5,560 nt of DNA, from positions 1 to 5,560 of the forward strand of contig CAIZYO010000118.1 of the NCBI GenBank assembly GCA_903937225.1, given 5' to 3'. The notes beneath the pieces are model-generated. The model had not been told where the DNA came from and ran no database searches. It was given only the letters and a program-made list of their open reading frames with translations. Position numbers and translations under genes: made by a program. The DNA is from an uncultured Chloroflexota bacterium. GTDB taxonomy: Bacteria > Chloroflexota > Limnocylindria > Limnocylindrales > Limnocylindraceae. Below, piece by piece: positions 1-5,560 of the stretch; within the stretch, counting starts at the first letter, position 1, and each line of letters begins with the position of its first letter.

Positions 1-446
1 CGCCAGTGCAGAAGCATCTGCCGATCTTCATCGGCGGCGGCGGTGAGCAGGTAACGCTGAAGCTCGTTGCCAAGTACGGCGACGGCAACAACGTTGGCGG
101 CACCCCCGAAGAGGTTGCACATAAGGAGGAGGTCCTCCTGAAGCACTGCGCCGCCGTCGGTCGTAACCCAGACGAGATTGAACGCACCGTTGGGATCGGC
201 ACCGTGGTGATCCGCAACAACCCAGCCGACGCTCAGAAGATCTACGCCGATCAGTTCGGCCGGAACGGCATCTCACCGCTCTGGGAGCGCCAGCCGGTTG
301 GCACCGTTGATCAGATCGTCGAACAGCTCGCCCCGTACGTGAAGCTCGGCTACAAGCACCTCGTCGCCGGATTCTCAACTCCACATGACGAGGAGTCCCT
401 CATCCGCTTCGCCGAAGAGGTCAAGCCGCAGCTGGAGAAGATCTAG
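1..446 (+). CDS. F420-dependent LLM-class oxidoreductase, C-terminal part (5' end outside window)
   Basis: This is the last 147 residues of a luciferase-like monooxygenase-fold (TIM-barrel) flavin/F420 oxidoreductase; the first complete codon is at position 3 and the stop is TAG at 444-446. The visible part begins with the family's PVQKHLPIFIGGGGE strand, where the Gly-rich loop normally contacts the cofactor phosphate, followed by TLKLVAKYGDGNN. Next come HKEEVLLKHCAAVGRNPDEIE and GTVDQIVEQLAPYVKLGYKHLV, the usual late barrel helix and strand. The pattern resembles the Rv1855c-like group of predicted F420-dependent enzymes, although use of F420 rather than FMN is inferred from family resemblance. 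The substrate is unknown. The GTG at position 6 lies in the middle of the domain and is not the true start. The gene is on the same strand as comEA, 44 bp upstream, but has no evident functional link to it. Confidence 0.88.
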   Translation, partial: PVQKHLPIFIGGGGEQVTLKLVAKYGDGNNVGGTPEEVAHKEEVLLKHCAAVGRNPDEIERTVGIGTVVIRNNPADAQKIYADQFGRNGISPLWERQPVGTVDQIVEQLAPYVKLGYKHLVAGFSTPHDEESLIRFAEEVKPQLEKI

Positions 447-456
447 CGACCCGTAC

Positions 457-473
457 GCCAGCAATACGCTGGC
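457..473 (+). other. Small perfect hairpin between the oxidoreductase gene and comEA
   Basis: GCCAGC at 457-462 and GCTGGC at 468-473 are exact inverted repeats around the 5-nt loop AATAC, 10 bp after the oxidoreductase stop codon and 17 bp before the comEA ATG. No T-run follows on the plus strand (the next bases are CGCGCAACC), so it is not a classical intrinsic terminator. It could be a weak or Rho-assisted 3' end, an mRNA-stability stem, or chance in GC-rich DNA. Confidence 0.3.
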
Positions 474-490
474 CGCGCAACCATCTCTGC

Positions 491-1153
491 ATGCAGGTTG
501 GAGCGCAACACTTCTCACCCCGTGTCATCGCGATCACATCACTCGGTGCAGCAGCGCTTGCACTCACTGCGGTGATGCTCCTTGGCGCGACAGAAGAGTC
601 CCTCATCGAACCGGCGCCGCTTGAACCACAAGTCCCGTCCCCAGCTGCTGATGTTGGACAGATTCGCGTGGAGATTAGCGGTGGCGTGTTGCAACCTGGT
701 GTGATCTCGCTTCCTGAAAACTCGCGGCTGATTGACGGGATTAGTGCCGCAGGCGGCTGGGGAGAACGTGTAGATCCCCTCCGCGTGGAACTCTGTCTAA
801 ACCTTGCCGCTCCGCTAGAGGATGGAAGTGCAATCCGAATCCCCACTCGCGATGATCGTCTGCTGCTAGGCCTCACTGGCGTAGAGTGCGGTCCACTCTT
901 TTCGACCGCCTCGGAGATCGCAGCTGCATCAACAGGGGGTAGCGCTGAGACAGGTGCGACAGGGGGAAAGATCGATCTCAACAAGGCGACGGCTGAAGAG
1001 CTCGACACGCTTCCTGGCATTGGTCCGGCAACGGCGGCGAAGATCATTGCTTCACGTGCCGAATCGCCATTCATCATCGTTGATGACCTACGTGCACGCG
1101 GCCTGATCAGCGAGCGAGTTTTGGGGGAGATCCGCGCACTCGTCACACCTTGA
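491..1153 (+). CDS. comEA: Competence protein ComEA (SLBB plus helix-hairpin-helix DNA receptor)
   Basis: A 220-residue membrane-anchored protein that would bind double-stranded DNA outside the cytoplasmic membrane and hand it to the ComEC channel. Residues 12-32 form one hydrophobic segment (VIAITSLGAAALALTAVMLL) suited to an N-terminal anchor, followed by a Pro/Glu-rich linker (about 37-56). Residues 58-118 are an SLBB/soluble-ligand-binding domain, with SGGVLQPGV, a central AAGG (86-89) and LEDGSAIRIP. A Gly/Thr/Ser linker (147-159) leads to the helix-hairpin-helix region, with the hallmark LNKATAEELDTLPGIG (163-178) and AAKIIASR (182-189). The second hairpin is degenerate: RGLISERVL stands where a GIG-type turn is usual. 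Cysteines 102 and 133 lie outside the membrane. ATG at 491 is the first usable start in frame and keeps the anchor; no Shine-Dalgarno motif precedes it. The stop overlaps the comEC start by 4 bp, which supports an operon. Confidence 0.92.
   Translation: MQVGAQHFSPRVIAITSLGAAALALTAVMLLGATEESLIEPAPLEPQVPSPAADVGQIRVEISGGVLQPGVISLPENSRLIDGISAAGGWGERVDPLRVELCLNLAAPLEDGSAIRIPTRDDRLLLGLTGVECGPLFSTASEIAAASTGGSAETGATGGKIDLNKATAEELDTLPGIGPATAAKIIASRAESPFIIVDDLRARGLISERVLGEIRALVTP
1150..1153 (+). promoter_or_regulatory. TTGA stop/start overlap of comEA and comEC
   Basis: The comEA stop TGA (1151-1153) overlaps a TTG codon at 1150-1152 that opens the comEC frame. This arrangement is typical of translational coupling by re-initiation. 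The nearest purine-rich stretch, GGGGGAGA at 1123-1130, is about 20 nt upstream, too far for a normal Shine-Dalgarno element. An in-frame GTG at 1162 is the main alternative start and would shorten ComEC by four residues. Confidence 0.5.
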
Positions 1154-3735
1154 GCAGCCAGGTGCGCGAACGCTCGCCACGATTAGCTGGGCGGAGTGGT
1201 GCCGCCGCACTCGCCGCGCTTGCCGTCGCGCATCTCTTTCTCCTCCCTCTTCCGTCGCGAACCCTCCACCTACTCGCCCTCCTGCTCGGCATCGGCATAC
1301 TCCTACTCTTCATCCTTCTTTTCAGGACAAACCTGCAGAGGCTGCGCGCAGCCACACTTGGCGCACTTTTGATTACGTTGCGGATCGCGCTGTTTGGACT
1401 TCCAATTCCCCCCGTGGATGTCGCAGCACTTCCCGCAGGAGTGGCTGCCGCTGAAGGTGAGGTGCGGGCCTTACTGGCACCTCTCCGTGGGGCCCAGAGA
1501 ATCGTGCTTGATGTTTCAGGGGTCCGCGTCTCTGTTGAGGCACCACCAAATCCAACGCTGAGGGTTGGGGACCGCATATCAGCAACGCTTGAGTACATAT
1601 CGCAGCCACCTGAGGTTCGTGAGCGCGCCCGGGTCCGAGGAATTCAGGCGGCGGCTCGCACATACAGCGTCACGCTTCTCTCGCGCGGTGGACCGCTCGA
1701 GTGGCTGCGAACCCGCATAGGAGACGATCTGGAGCGCGTCATCCCTGCACCGGCTGGTGGGTTCGCCGCTGCCATCGTCGTGGGGCTGCGGGAGCGAGTG
1801 GATGAGCGACTTGCCGACGCCTTCACCGCCACTGGCCTTGGTCATGTGGTTGCCCTCTCTGGCTGGAACGTCGCCATCACCATGGCGGTCGCTGACCGTG
1901 CACTCCGTCGGCTACCACCTCGCCGTCGTCGCTGGTCGCTCATCATCATTGCGCTTCTCTACGGTCTCCTTGCAGGCGCGAGCGCCAGCGTGATCCGCGC
2001 AAGCGTCATGAGTGCAGCCGCGCTGGTTGCAGCGGCGGGTGGTCGACGTGGAGCTGGTGCAGTTGCGCTCGCTCACGCGGCGCTCGCACTGCTCATCCTT
2101 GATCCATCAATCGCATATGACGCTGGCTTCCGCCTCTCCGCACTGGCCACTGCTGGTCTCCTTGCGAAGAGCGCAGACTGGTCACGAGTGGCAATCCAGC
2201 TCACGCCTCGTCTCCCCCGACCCCTGCAGCGACCATGGTCGGTAATCGCAGAAGATGTTGCCGTCAGCATCGCTGCCCAAGCCGCAACTATCGGAGTCGT
2301 CATTGCACTATTCGGGCGAGTCGCCCTCTGGTCGATTCCGCTTACGCTCCTAATCGCACCCTTGATTCCAGCAGCCACTGGTGCGGCGCTCCTCGCAATC
2401 CTTGCGGGGGGGGTTGCCCCATACCTTGCGGGTCCTCTCTCGCTGATCCCCAGCGCGCTAGCACTCCCTGCGAGCGCACTCTTTCGAACCGCAGCCTGGA
2501 TTGCCGAAGCAGGTGCACAGCTGCCACTCACAGATCTTGTCGTCCCACGCCATGCGACGTTTGCCGTTGGAGCCGCACTCTCCCTGATTGGACTCGTGGC
2601 GCTCAACCGTCGAGCAGCGTCGCCTACTGAACAGAGCGCTGAACCAAAGATTGGAATCTCTGGGCGTGTCTCGGCAGCCGGTGGCGTAGTGATCCTCCTT
2701 GTGAGCTCACTCCTCTCGAGCAGTAGCGCTGCCGCTCCAGGCTCGCTACGCATCTCAGTGCTAGATGTTGGCCAGGGAGATGCAATCCTTGTCGAGCTCC
2801 AGGGTCGCAGGATGCTGATTGACGGCGGGCCTGATCCTGCGCGTCTTAGCGTGGAGCTTGACGCTTTGATCCCTTCATGGGATCGCAAGATTGACGTGCT
2901 GGTCGCAAGCCACCCGCACGAAGATCACCTCGCGGGTCTGCCACGTCTGCTTGATCGCTACCAAATTCGATCAATCCTTGGGGCAGAGACGCGCGGCGGC
3001 GGTCCCGCCTCTGCAAGTTGGAGAGAGCTTCTGCTCAATCGACAGGTGACTTATCACACCGTGACGACAGGAACCGCATTTATGCTCGGCTCTGCACGTT
3101 TGGAAGTACTTTGGCCTGACCAGGCAGCGCTGAAGTACGAGCCTGCTGATGGCGGAAGCGCACTCAACAATCGTTCCATTGTTCTCCGTCTCGATGTCAG
3201 CGGATTCTCTGCCCTCTTTACGGGAGATATTGAATCTAATGTCGACGCGCTTATCGCACGTCGTCTTGGTGGGCCTGTTGACCTGCTCAAGGCCCCGCAC
3301 CACGGCAGCGCAACTGCGTCAAGCAGGACACTCCTCCAAGTGGCTGATCCACGACTATCGGTGATCTCAGTCGGAGAGAAAAACAGCTACGGTCATCCAG
3401 CATCAGCAACCATTGATCGTCTCGGGGAGCGGGGTGGTGCGGTCTTGCGTACCGATCTGGATGGAACCGTATCGGTCACCGTGCAGTCCACTGGCATCAA
3501 GGTAAAAACCGACACCAGTACGTCCATGATGCCAACGCGGGCGATGATTGGTATTCAGCGGTTATGGGCTCTAGGTGGGACCCAAGCTGTCGATGCGCTG
3601 TGGCCTCCGTTCCAACGCCTAGGGGCAGATGCAAGCGCGCCGGCAGGATGTCCCCTCCCAGCCGCTACCATCCGCGCATGGCCAAGCCAACGAATCATGC
3701 GGTACTCCTCGCCTGGGGCGATGACCTCCTTCTGA
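1150..3735 (+). CDS. comEC: ComEC/Rec2 DNA-internalisation channel protein, with unusual C-terminal tail
   Basis: A polytopic inner-membrane protein (861 codons) that would transport one DNA strand into the cytoplasm during natural transformation. Residues about 15-85 carry several hydrophobic segments. About 98-175 resemble the DUF4131/OB-fold domain. About 195-490 are the competence transmembrane domain, with AFTATGLGHVVALSGWNVAI near 224-243 and SASVIRASVMSAAALVAAAG. About 533-785 are a metallo-beta-lactamase domain containing LDVGQGDA (538-545), DGG (558-560), the metal motif HPHEDH (H588, H590, D592, H593), FTGD (D693), APHHGS (715-720), YGHP (747-750) and RTDLDGT (767-773). These metal-ligand motifs look intact, so a nuclease-like role for this domain is plausible but inferred. 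The family normally ends shortly after the RTD-G-T strand. Here about 70 further residues follow with no recognisable domain, and the last 58 bp overlap holA in another frame. The TTG start overlaps comEA; GTG 1162 is possible. A G8 tract lies in the membrane domain. Confidence 0.92.
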   Translation: MSSQVRERSPRLAGRSGAAALAALAVAHLFLLPLPSRTLHLLALLLGIGILLLFILLFRTNLQRLRAATLGALLITLRIALFGLPIPPVDVAALPAGVAAAEGEVRALLAPLRGAQRIVLDVSGVRVSVEAPPNPTLRVGDRISATLEYISQPPEVRERARVRGIQAAARTYSVTLLSRGGPLEWLRTRIGDDLERVIPAPAGGFAAAIVVGLRERVDERLADAFTATGLGHVVALSGWNVAITMAVADRALRRLPPRRRRWSLIIIALLYGLLAGASASVIRASVMSAAALVAAAGGRRGAGAVALAHAALALLILDPSIAYDAGFRLSALATAGLLAKSADWSRVAIQLTPRLPRPLQRPWSVIAEDVAVSIAAQAATIGVVIALFGRVALWSIPLTLLIAPLIPAATGAALLAILAGGVAPYLAGPLSLIPSALALPASALFRTAAWIAEAGAQLPLTDLVVPRHATFAVGAALSLIGLVALNRRAASPTEQSAEPKIGISGRVSAAGGVVILLVSSLLSSSSAAAPGSLRISVLDVGQGDAILVELQGRRMLIDGGPDPARLSVELDALIPSWDRKIDVLVASHPHEDHLAGLPRLLDRYQIRSILGAETRGGGPASASWRELLLNRQVTYHTVTTGTAFMLGSARLEVLWPDQAALKYEPADGGSALNNRSIVLRLDVSGFSALFTGDIESNVDALIARRLGGPVDLLKAPHHGSATASSRTLLQVADPRLSVISVGEKNSYGHPASATIDRLGERGGAVLRTDLDGTVSVTVQSTGIKVKTDTSTSMMPTRAMIGIQRLWALGGTQAVDALWPPFQRLGADASAPAGCPLPAATIRAWPSQRIMRYSSPGAMTSF
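2406..2413 (+). repeat. G8 homopolymer within comEC
   Basis: Eight consecutive G residues encode A419-G420-G421-V422 of ComEC, followed by TTGCCCC, which could fold back on the G-run. It is the longest mononucleotide run I noticed in the window. Gaining one G would move reading into a frame ending at TGA 2628-2630, and losing one would end it at TGA 2444-2446. Both would remove the metallo-beta-lactamase domain. It could be a slippage-prone site or simply a place where assembly errors are likely. Confidence 0.6.
3514..3677 (+). other. Region between the recognisable end of ComEC and the holA start
   Basis: After the end of the metallo-beta-lactamase domain (about codon 788) both the comEC frame and the holA frame stay open through this stretch. 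Neither translation looks like a conserved domain: the comEC frame gives a low-complexity tail, and the holA frame gives an Arg/Cys/Pro-rich leader (MGSRWDPSCRCAV...). The third forward frame has stops at 3503-3505, 3527-3529 and 3545-3547. The region may be spacer DNA that happens to lack a stop in the comEC frame. I see no convincing promoter, terminator or RNA gene in it. Confidence 0.45.
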
Positions 3736-4730
3736 TCGAGGAGGCGGTTGACTCGCTCGCCAAAGGGCTGGCGACTGCTGGGATGGGGGGACCAGATCGC
3801 GTACGCCTAAAGGCGGAGGGTCGCGGCTCTGGAAACGGTAGCGCGGTCCTTGCGGACCTGGCACAGCGACTCGCGACTGGTGGCCTCTTTGGCGGCGGAA
3901 CGCTTGCCGTGGTCGCAGGGGCGGGGCGGCTCTCCGCTACGAAAGAGTTGCGCGCCGGCGTCGCCGCTGCGCTCGCCAACATTGCGCCTGGGAATGCGGT
4001 CGCGCTGATTGACCAGCGCGCGCGACGACCAAACCTGAAGGGGGCACGACCCGAAGGACCGGGTGAGCTCGGCCTTCTTGTACAAGATGTTGGTGGTGCC
4101 GTGGTGAACTGCATCTCACCAGGTCCTGGCGAACTCGCCTCATGGATCTTGCAGCGCGCACAGGCGGCGGGACGCGAGATTGCGGGTGATGCGGCAAAGG
4201 AGATCGCCGAGCGACTCGGTGCAGAAGTCCGCGAGCCAGACCTTGATCGCAGTGGGATGCGAATGACGGCGGCAATTGAACTTGAGAAGTTGATGCTCGC
4301 AGTACCAACGGGCGCAATCTCTGTGCGCGCAGTGGACGCGCTAGTTGCAGATCGCGGGATCGGTTCGCTCTTTGCATTTGCCGATGCGATCGTGGCGCGC
4401 AGCGGTCCTCTTGCGGCGAAGCATCTTGGGCGTGCGATCAGCGAGCCTGGCCCCATGGTGGTGTCAACGCTGCATCGGAAGTTTCGTGACCTTGCGCAGA
4501 TCCATGGGGCGGTGGTGGAAGATGGTCGCCCACTCGCTCAGGTGGCGCGGGAGATCGGGATGCACGAATACCCCGCAGGGAAGCTTGCAGAGGCGGCACG
4601 GCGGTGGAGCGGACGTGAGATTGCCGATGCGATCACGGGACTGGTGGAGCTCGATGCGATCTCAAAGGGTGATGGCGAGCGTGCCTGGGGTCCTGCGCTC
4701 ACCCGATGGAGCGCGACTCGGATCGGCTAA
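3678..4730 (+). CDS. holA: DNA polymerase III, delta subunit
   Basis: A protein of 350 residues, within the usual HolA range, that would act in the clamp loader by opening the beta sliding clamp for loading at primer-template junctions. The N-terminal part has the family's opening strand and helix (HAVLLAWGDDLLLIEEAVDSL, with G14-D15-D16), then RLATGGLFGGGTLAVVAGAG and AIELEKLMLA (E201-L-E-K204-L). The C-terminal collar-like domain contains FAFADAIVARSG, STLHRKFRDLAQIH and EYPAGKLAEAARRWSGREI. ATG 3678 is chosen because HolA similarity begins there (MAKPTNHAVLL). In-frame ATGs at 3564 and 3648 would add 38 or 10 residues of non-HolA character. No Shine-Dalgarno element precedes 3678, and the start lies inside the comEC frame, so coupling to comEC translation is possible. 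Having holA after comEA-comEC is a common bacterial order. Confidence 0.9.
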   Translation: MAKPTNHAVLLAWGDDLLLIEEAVDSLAKGLATAGMGGPDRVRLKAEGRGSGNGSAVLADLAQRLATGGLFGGGTLAVVAGAGRLSATKELRAGVAAALANIAPGNAVALIDQRARRPNLKGARPEGPGELGLLVQDVGGAVVNCISPGPGELASWILQRAQAAGREIAGDAAKEIAERLGAEVREPDLDRSGMRMTAAIELEKLMLAVPTGAISVRAVDALVADRGIGSLFAFADAIVARSGPLAAKHLGRAISEPGPMVVSTLHRKFRDLAQIHGAVVEDGRPLAQVAREIGMHEYPAGKLAEAARRWSGREIADAITGLVELDAISKGDGERAWGPALTRWSATRIG

Positions 4731-4733
4731 CTG

Positions 4734-5099
4734 CTACTGAATGCGGAGCAAGACCTTCGCCGAAGCCCAGAGCTGCTCCAACTTGTAGAACTCCCGCTCA
4801 GGTGGCGTAAAGACGTGCACGATCACGCTGCCATAGTCAAGGACGATCCAGTGGGAAGACGGAGCGCGATGACGATGCGCGGGTGTCACCCCCTCAGCCG
4901 CCATGCCGTCAACAATGTTCGCGGTGATTGCCGCAAGTTGTGGCTCTGACCCTCCGGTGCAGATCACGAACGCTTCAGCGATGGTGGTGAGGCCAGCTAC
5001 GTCCAACACGATGATGTCCGCCGCCTTCTTGTCTTCAGCCAAGAGGGCGACCTTCCGCGCAAGATCGTGTGGCTCAATGCTGCGCTGCGGTGGGATCAC
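4734..5099 (-). CDS. rsfS: Ribosome silencing factor RsfS
   Basis: A 121-residue protein of the RsfS/Iojap family, which binds ribosomal protein uL14 on the large subunit and blocks joining with the small subunit when nutrients are scarce. Recognisable segments are KKAADIIVLDVAGLT (24-38), FVICTGGS (44-51), and the strongly conserved C-terminal block WIVLDYGSVIVHVF (84-97) followed by REFYKLEQLW (102-111). The start is GTG at 5097-5099: an in-frame TAG at 5109-5111 closes the frame upstream, and no good start occurs before residue 66. Some usually conserved positions differ: AEAF (41-44) replaces the common T-D-x-F, EPQL (52-55) replaces an Arg-containing segment, and HRAPSSHW (77-84) has no E-G pair before the Trp. 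The gene follows nadD by 21 bp, the classical arrangement, and is probably co-transcribed with it. Confidence 0.93.
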   Translation of the reverse strand: MIPPQRSIEPHDLARKVALLAEDKKAADIIVLDVAGLTTIAEAFVICTGGSEPQLAAITANIVDGMAAEGVTPAHRHRAPSSHWIVLDYGSVIVHVFTPPEREFYKLEQLWASAKVLLRIQ

Positions 5100-5120
5100 T
5101 CGCTCAGCCTACCCGAGTCA

Positions 5121-5560
5121 TCAGGTTGCAGGATCCACGGGAACATCGTCTGGCTCAATCGGTCGCTTCAGCACGAGTTCTGGGCGGTCAAGGTAGAGAC
5201 CGCTCTTCTTGATGTACTCAGCCACTGGGTTCGGCACCAGGTATCGAAGTGAACGACCTCGCGCGGCGAGCGCTCGCAGCTCTCGGCTCGCATGTGAGAG
5301 GTGGAATCCGTCGAGGTAGAGGAAGCGATCCTCACGGCCTGGAAAGTGTCGCTTTAGCCAGGCGCGGTCTGGGGTGGGTGTCCCGGGTCGTGGGAGAGCC
5401 GCAACGCGAGCGAGATCGAGAATGGAGGTTGGGTCTTCCCATTCGTGGAACCCGAGGAGCGATTCAACAGAGAGGATGAGGTAGAGCTCGTGCGGCGCGC
5501 CCGCTGGCGCCGAAGCCGCGATCTCTCTGAGCGTGTCGACGGTGAATGAGAGTCCGGGAC
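5121..5560 (-). CDS. nadD: Nicotinate-nucleotide adenylyltransferase NadD, C-terminal part (5' end outside window)
   Basis: A partial gene on the minus strand, reading from the right edge to TGA at 5121-5123; 145 residues are visible (first complete codon at 5558-5556). NadD transfers AMP from ATP to nicotinate mononucleotide in NAD synthesis. Visible landmarks are FTVDTLREIA (start of the substrate-proximal helix), ELYLILSVESLLGFHEW with the conserved Trp, LARVAALPRPG, and the C-terminal SLRYLVPNPVAEYIKKSGLY, a strong NadD signature. The N-terminal nucleotide-binding histidine motif lies beyond the window. Two usually conserved spots differ: SVE stands where G-x-D is usual, and HASRELR stands where the I-S-S-T-x-I-R-type motif is expected. 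Identification rests on the overall pattern and on the rsfS gene 21 bp downstream. A related nucleotidyltransferase with altered specificity is less likely but not excluded. Confidence 0.87.
   Translation of the reverse strand, partial: PGLSFTVDTLREIAASAPAGAPHELYLILSVESLLGFHEWEDPTSILDLARVAALPRPGTPTPDRAWLKRHFPGREDRFLYLDGFHLSHASRELRALAARGRSLRYLVPNPVAEYIKKSGLYLDRPELVLKRPIEPDDVPVDPAT

Noticed and set aside
421..1146. Long minus-strand open frame (241 codons) opposite comEA
   Set aside because: It lies wholly against a well-recognised comEA, its translation is Ser/Arg/Pro-rich without domains, and GC-rich codon use produces such antisense frames.
2073..2888. Long minus-strand open frame (271 codons) opposite comEC
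   Set aside because: Antisense shadow of the ComEC membrane domain; low-complexity Ser/Arg/Ala translation and no known motif.
3541..3577. Possible promoter for holA around TTGGTA (3548-3553)
   Set aside because: No acceptable -10 element is found at 16-18 bp spacing (CTAGGT or TAGGTG only), so it does not rise above chance.
3564..3677. Extended N-terminus of HolA from ATG 3564 or ATG 3648
   Set aside because: The extra residues are Arg/Cys/Pro-rich and unlike HolA, and the family's opening strand begins right after ATG 3678.
3695..4456. Long minus-strand open frame (253 codons) opposite holA
   Set aside because: Antisense shadow of holA with Ser/Arg/Pro-rich composition; no domain and no supporting context.
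4754..4766. Small inverted repeat CTTC-GCC-GAAG near the holA/rsfS junction as a terminator
   Set aside because: Only a 4-bp stem, inside the rsfS coding region, with no T-run on either strand.

Overview
The window is ordinary bacterial chromosome, moderately high in G+C, densely packed, with six genes in two convergent groups. The C-terminal part of an F420-dependent luciferase-like oxidoreductase and the comEA-comEC-holA order facing nadD-rsfS fit a high-GC lineage of Actinomycetota or Chloroflexota. A streamlined Chloroflexota group such as Limnocylindria is possible but cannot be settled from this sequence alone. I see no mobile element, CRISPR array, tRNA or rRNA.

Plus strand, 1-4730. 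The window opens inside an F420-dependent oxidoreductase gene (1-446). After a 44-bp spacer with a small perfect hairpin comes comEA (491-1153), a membrane-anchored DNA receptor with an SLBB domain and a helix-hairpin-helix domain. comEC (1150-3735) overlaps it by 4 bp and encodes the DNA-uptake channel with OB-fold, competence and metallo-beta-lactamase domains. Its reading frame runs about 70 codons past the recognisable end of the family and 58 bp into holA (about 3678-4730), which encodes the delta subunit of the DNA polymerase III clamp loader.

Minus strand, 4734-5560. nadD (NAD biosynthesis, start lies outside the window) is followed after 21 bp by rsfS (ribosome silencing factor). The rsfS and holA stop codons are 3 bp apart, so the two transcription units meet tail to tail with no visible terminator.

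Functionally, ComEA and ComEC would bind incoming double-stranded DNA and pass one strand across the membrane. HolA belongs to chromosome replication, and NadD and RsfS to NAD supply and to shutting down translation in starvation. I found no clear new system. The points most worth checking are the odd end of comEC with a possible frameshift, an 8-G tract in comEC where slippage would remove the nuclease-like domain, and unusual residues at conserved positions of NadD and RsfS.
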